Assembly (NCBI GenBank): GCA_016235345.1
Contig: JACRLG010000035.1
Span: 1-64,000, forward strand
DNA length: 64,000 bases
Reading direction: 5' to 3'
Source: Deltaproteobacteria bacterium
Lineage (GTDB): Bacteria > Desulfobacterota > Desulfobacteria > Desulfobacterales > Desulfatibacillaceae
Each line of letters begins with the position of its first letter. Within the stretch, counting starts at the first letter, position 1. Shown here piece after piece: positions 61,884 to 64,000 of this stretch. A program made the position numbers and the translations under genes. The notes beneath the pieces are model-generated. The model was not told the origin of the DNA and searched no databases. It saw nothing but the letters and a program-made list of their open reading frames with translations.

Positions 61884-62435
61884 ATGCCGGAAGTCTCCAG
61901 GATTTACCGGAAGTTGCCGGTTTTGGCCGCGTTTTTGGCCATCCTTGTTTTTTCGCCCAAGGCCGTTTTGGCGGATAACTGCTGCGTGGGATACATTCAT
62001 CTCGAACGGGTGATAGGAGAATCCACAATAGGGAAGGCCGCCGGAGCGCAGTTTCAGAAAGAGCTTGCCCAGCGGGAGGCGGAGGTCAAAAAGCTTCTGG
62101 ATGAGGTCAAAAAGCTCAAAACATTCATAGAAACACGGGGGCATTTGTTAAATGAATCTGATTTAAAAGCCAAATACGGGGAATACGACAAGGCTGTGGC
62201 CCTGTATCAGAAGGAATTCCAGGCCGCCGACAGTGAAATGAAGCGGAAAGACGTTGCAATAATGAAGGCCATACTGGAAAAGATAGACCCCATTATGCAA
62301 AAAGTGGCCCAGGAACGCGGCTTTCTGCTGTTGATCAAGGACCCGGGCATACTTGGATACGTGCATCCTTCGGCTGATATAAGTTCCGAAGTTTTAAAGC
62401 GCCTGGAAGCCCAGACAGCCGCCACCAAACCCTGA
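61884..62435 (+). CDS. OmpH/Skp-family periplasmic chaperone
   Basis: This 183-residue protein has a Sec signal peptide (LPVLAAFLAILVFSPKAVLA), then GYIHLERVIGES, and a long coiled coil of about 85 residues (QFQKELAQREAEVKKLLDEV onward). It closes with LLIKDPGILGYVHPSADISSEVLKRL, matching the Skp/OmpH fold that holds unfolded outer-membrane proteins. Normally skp follows bamA; here it is isolated, so it may be an additional paralogue. GAAAGG precedes the ATG. Confidence 0.85.
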   Translation: MPEVSRIYRKLPVLAAFLAILVFSPKAVLADNCCVGYIHLERVIGESTIGKAAGAQFQKELAQREAEVKKLLDEVKKLKTFIETRGHLLNESDLKAKYGEYDKAVALYQKEFQAADSEMKRKDVAIMKAILEKIDPIMQKVAQERGFLLLIKDPGILGYVHPSADISSEVLKRLEAQTAATKP

Positions 62436-62643
62436 GCCTTCAGCCCGCCGTCTTTGCCTGATCCTTTTCAGAAAAAAGGTTGAATGATTTTCGGAAATGT
62501 GAAGGGGAAACCGTGTTGAACAAGGTTTGTGGCAACTGTAAAGAATCGCTTTCCTGTGTTTCTTCCAAGGCCCCAAAACCTTGAAGCGCCCTTAATTTGG
62601 TTGACAAAGTCGGCGTGTTTTTTTAAAAGGTTGCCCACCAGTA

Positions 62644-62731
62644 GCCGGAGTGGTGAAACAGGTAGACGCGCTGGACTCAAAATCCAGTGGGCCTTGCGCC
62701 CATGTCGGTTCGATTCCGACCTCCGGCACCA
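62644..62731 (+). tRNA. tRNA-Leu(CAA), probable attachment site
   Basis: The acceptor GCCGGAG pairs with CTCCGGC. The anticodon stem CTGGA/TCCAG encloses CTCAAAA giving CAA. A long variable arm (GGGC/GCCC) marks a leucine tRNA. The T arm is GTCGG/CCGAC, and CCA is encoded at 62729-62731. The adjacent integrase gene suggests its 3' part is the attachment site of an integrated element. Confidence 0.95.
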
Positions 62732-62740
62732 ATTAAATCA

Positions 62741-62773
62741 AGGGGTTACGGAAAGCATCCGTAACCCCTTTTT
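62741..62773 (+). terminator. Intrinsic terminator after tRNA-Leu
   Basis: AGGGGTTACGG pairs with CCGTAACCCCT around AAAGCAT, followed by TTTTTG. Confidence 0.92.
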
Positions 62774-62812
62774 GTTGGTTGGGGGCGATTGTGACACTTT
62801 TTGTGACACTTT

Positions 62813-63883
62813 TCAAAATTTCCTTCTAAACCCCCTCTTCTGCCTGTTGCGTTTCCGCTCTTTTTCGTGGGCATCCCTCTTTCTTGCGGCGTCCGTTAAG
62901 TCATCATTGTTTACAATGTTGTACCGGTCGAAGATGCTCCGGGTCTGGTGACCACTTATTTTCATCACCACCGTTTGATCAATGCCCGAACGCACCATGT
63001 CACGCACCGCTGTCCTGCGAAGATCATGAAAATGTCGTTTACCAATACCCGCTCGTTCACATGCGGATTGCCACGCCTTTCGGAAATCCTTGTTGCGGTC
63101 GGTGCCGTTCTCATTAGGGAACACCCAGTCGCAACGCTTTCCGCTTCTCTCCCATCGTTGCTTTTGGATTGTCAGGATTTTCCGCAACATGCTGTCCATC
63201 GGAGCCGATCCGCATTTTTTGATCTTCGAGTGCTCCGGGTCCGGGTGTACAATTCCAAATTCAAAATCCACCTGTTCCCATTTCAACCGCATTACATGCA
63301 ACTTGCGCCACCCTGAACGGTGAGCGAAAATCGCAAGGAACTTCAGGTGCATCGGCAACGCCTTTACCACTGCCAAAAAATCTTCATCTTCAAAAAAGCC
63401 TTCACGCGGTTTTCCTGCTTTTCCCATAGGGATATGCGGGATACGAGCCACCTTGGGCGGAGTGCAAATACTCCCCAACTTGAACATCCTTTTTAAAGCT
63501 GCAAGTTCAAGATTGATGGTAGAGTCCGTTACCCCTTCAGAACGCCTCTTTTCCTTGTATTTCGTCACCCTCCCGGTTGTGATGTTTATAGCCATGTAAC
63601 CCAAAAAGAACTCGCGCAGTTTGTTTAGGCTGAAATTCAGTCTGTCCAAAGACTTGCGACCCTGATCCCTGTAATCCTCCAAGATCAATTTCTCCAAGTC
63701 TTCAAAGGTGGTTCTTTTAAAGTAGACACTCGGTATAACACCTTGAGCGATTTCTCCTTCGCGCAAATGAAGGAGTTGCTTCGCTACAGACTTAACCGTG
63801 CTCTTTGAACTTTCACGGATTCGCCTTCCATTGAAAAAATAGTCAATCCACCATGTGTCGCCACGCTTATATATTTGTGACAT
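62813..63883 (-). CDS. Tyrosine recombinase / integrase
   Basis: This 356-residue phage-type integrase has an N-terminal Arm-like region, a core-binding domain (TTFEDLEKLILEDYRDQG onward) and the catalytic set Arg193 (SGWRKLHVM), HxxR at 286-289 (HDLRRTAV), His312 (SGHQTRS) and Tyr321. Its 3' end points at tRNA-Leu about 80 bp away, the usual arrangement when the tRNA is the attachment site. The integrated element would extend rightward past the window edge. The C-terminus is strongly basic. Confidence 0.92.
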   Translation of the reverse strand: MSQIYKRGDTWWIDYFFNGRRIRESSKSTVKSVAKQLLHLREGEIAQGVIPSVYFKRTTFEDLEKLILEDYRDQGRKSLDRLNFSLNKLREFFLGYMAINITTGRVTKYKEKRRSEGVTDSTINLELAALKRMFKLGSICTPPKVARIPHIPMGKAGKPREGFFEDEDFLAVVKALPMHLKFLAIFAHRSGWRKLHVMRLKWEQVDFEFGIVHPDPEHSKIKKCGSAPMDSMLRKILTIQKQRWERSGKRCDWVFPNENGTDRNKDFRKAWQSACERAGIGKRHFHDLRRTAVRDMVRSGIDQTVVMKISGHQTRSIFDRYNIVNNDDLTDAARKRDAHEKERKRNRQKRGFRRKF

Positions 63884-63910
63884 TGGAACCCCTCCTTTCC
63901 AAAATACTTC

Positions 63911-63945
63911 AGGGGAGTCCGGCTTTTTCGATGCCGAACTCCCCT
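63911..63945 (-). terminator. Stem-loop upstream of the integrase gene
   Basis: AGGGGAGT-N-CGGC pairs with GCCG-N-ACTCCCCT across TTTTTCGAT. It could terminate a gene to the right of the window or attenuate the integrase transcript. Confidence 0.55.
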
Positions 63946-64000
63946 ATAGTCTTTGTTCTGCAATACGCTGTTGCCAACGAACTTACATTGTCGGAAGTTT

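Overview
The window looks like chromosome of a sulfate-reducing Desulfobacterota (Desulfobacterales-like) bacterium. Evidence: a complete Hmc transmembrane electron-transfer operon whose cytochrome has 16 CxxCH motifs, a heterodisulfide-reductase-like operon containing an apparent selenoprotein HdrA, a phasin-like protein, NDP-forming acyl-CoA synthetase, and several small proteins of a kind seen in deltaproteobacteria. Genes are GC-rich, densely packed and often translationally coupled by ATGA overlaps.

Layout. 1-3,640 is gene-poor accessory DNA: a probable IS21-like transposon end, a degenerate CRISPR remnant, a phased array of short sites, two small phage-type genes and a Cro-like repressor preceded by nine copies of a 15-bp palindrome. 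3,650-13,324 is a six-gene minus-strand defence island: hsdM, hsdS, a DUF4062/ATPase protein, hsdR, a YgjP-like metallopeptidase and a C39-like cysteine peptidase. tRNA-Thr and tRNA-His follow, then core genes: DUF4349 lipoprotein, SDR, acyl-CoA synthetase, tRNA-Val and a flavodoxin-fold reductase. 20,459-22,915 holds a tandem pair of secreted lipases, followed by a Ser/Thr kinase, an unknown membrane protein, RNase H and a NamZ-like protein.

28,000-37,300 contains a cyclic-nucleotide-binding protein, an IscR-like Rrf2 regulator divergent from nifU-nifS-MOSC-nadA-yraN, and an epimerase/acyltransferase pair. 37,550-45,175 holds a phasin and hmcABCDEF, including a 54-residue HmcD. Next come an Rrf2 regulator, then a cytochrome b/HdrC fusion, hdrB and a roughly 1000-residue double HdrA read through an in-frame TGA with a bSECIS-like hairpin. 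52,000-62,500 holds gpmA, DUF3786, a metal ABC operon (znuABC with a CopG-type regulator and a palindromic operator), a pilin, fabH, a MetH-activation-domain protein and an OmpH/Skp chaperone. The window ends at tRNA-Leu(CAA) with an adjacent tyrosine integrase, which is the edge of an integrative element continuing to the right.

Two dispersed intergenic repeat families run through the core part. Family R (five copies, about 120-130 bp) always abuts a stop codon in the same orientation. It has conserved core strands, but its outer and inner arms differ from copy to copy while staying complementary within each copy, as expected for a conserved structured RNA or DNA element. Family M (four copies, about 120-128 bp) has imperfect terminal inverted repeats and lies in regions upstream of genes.
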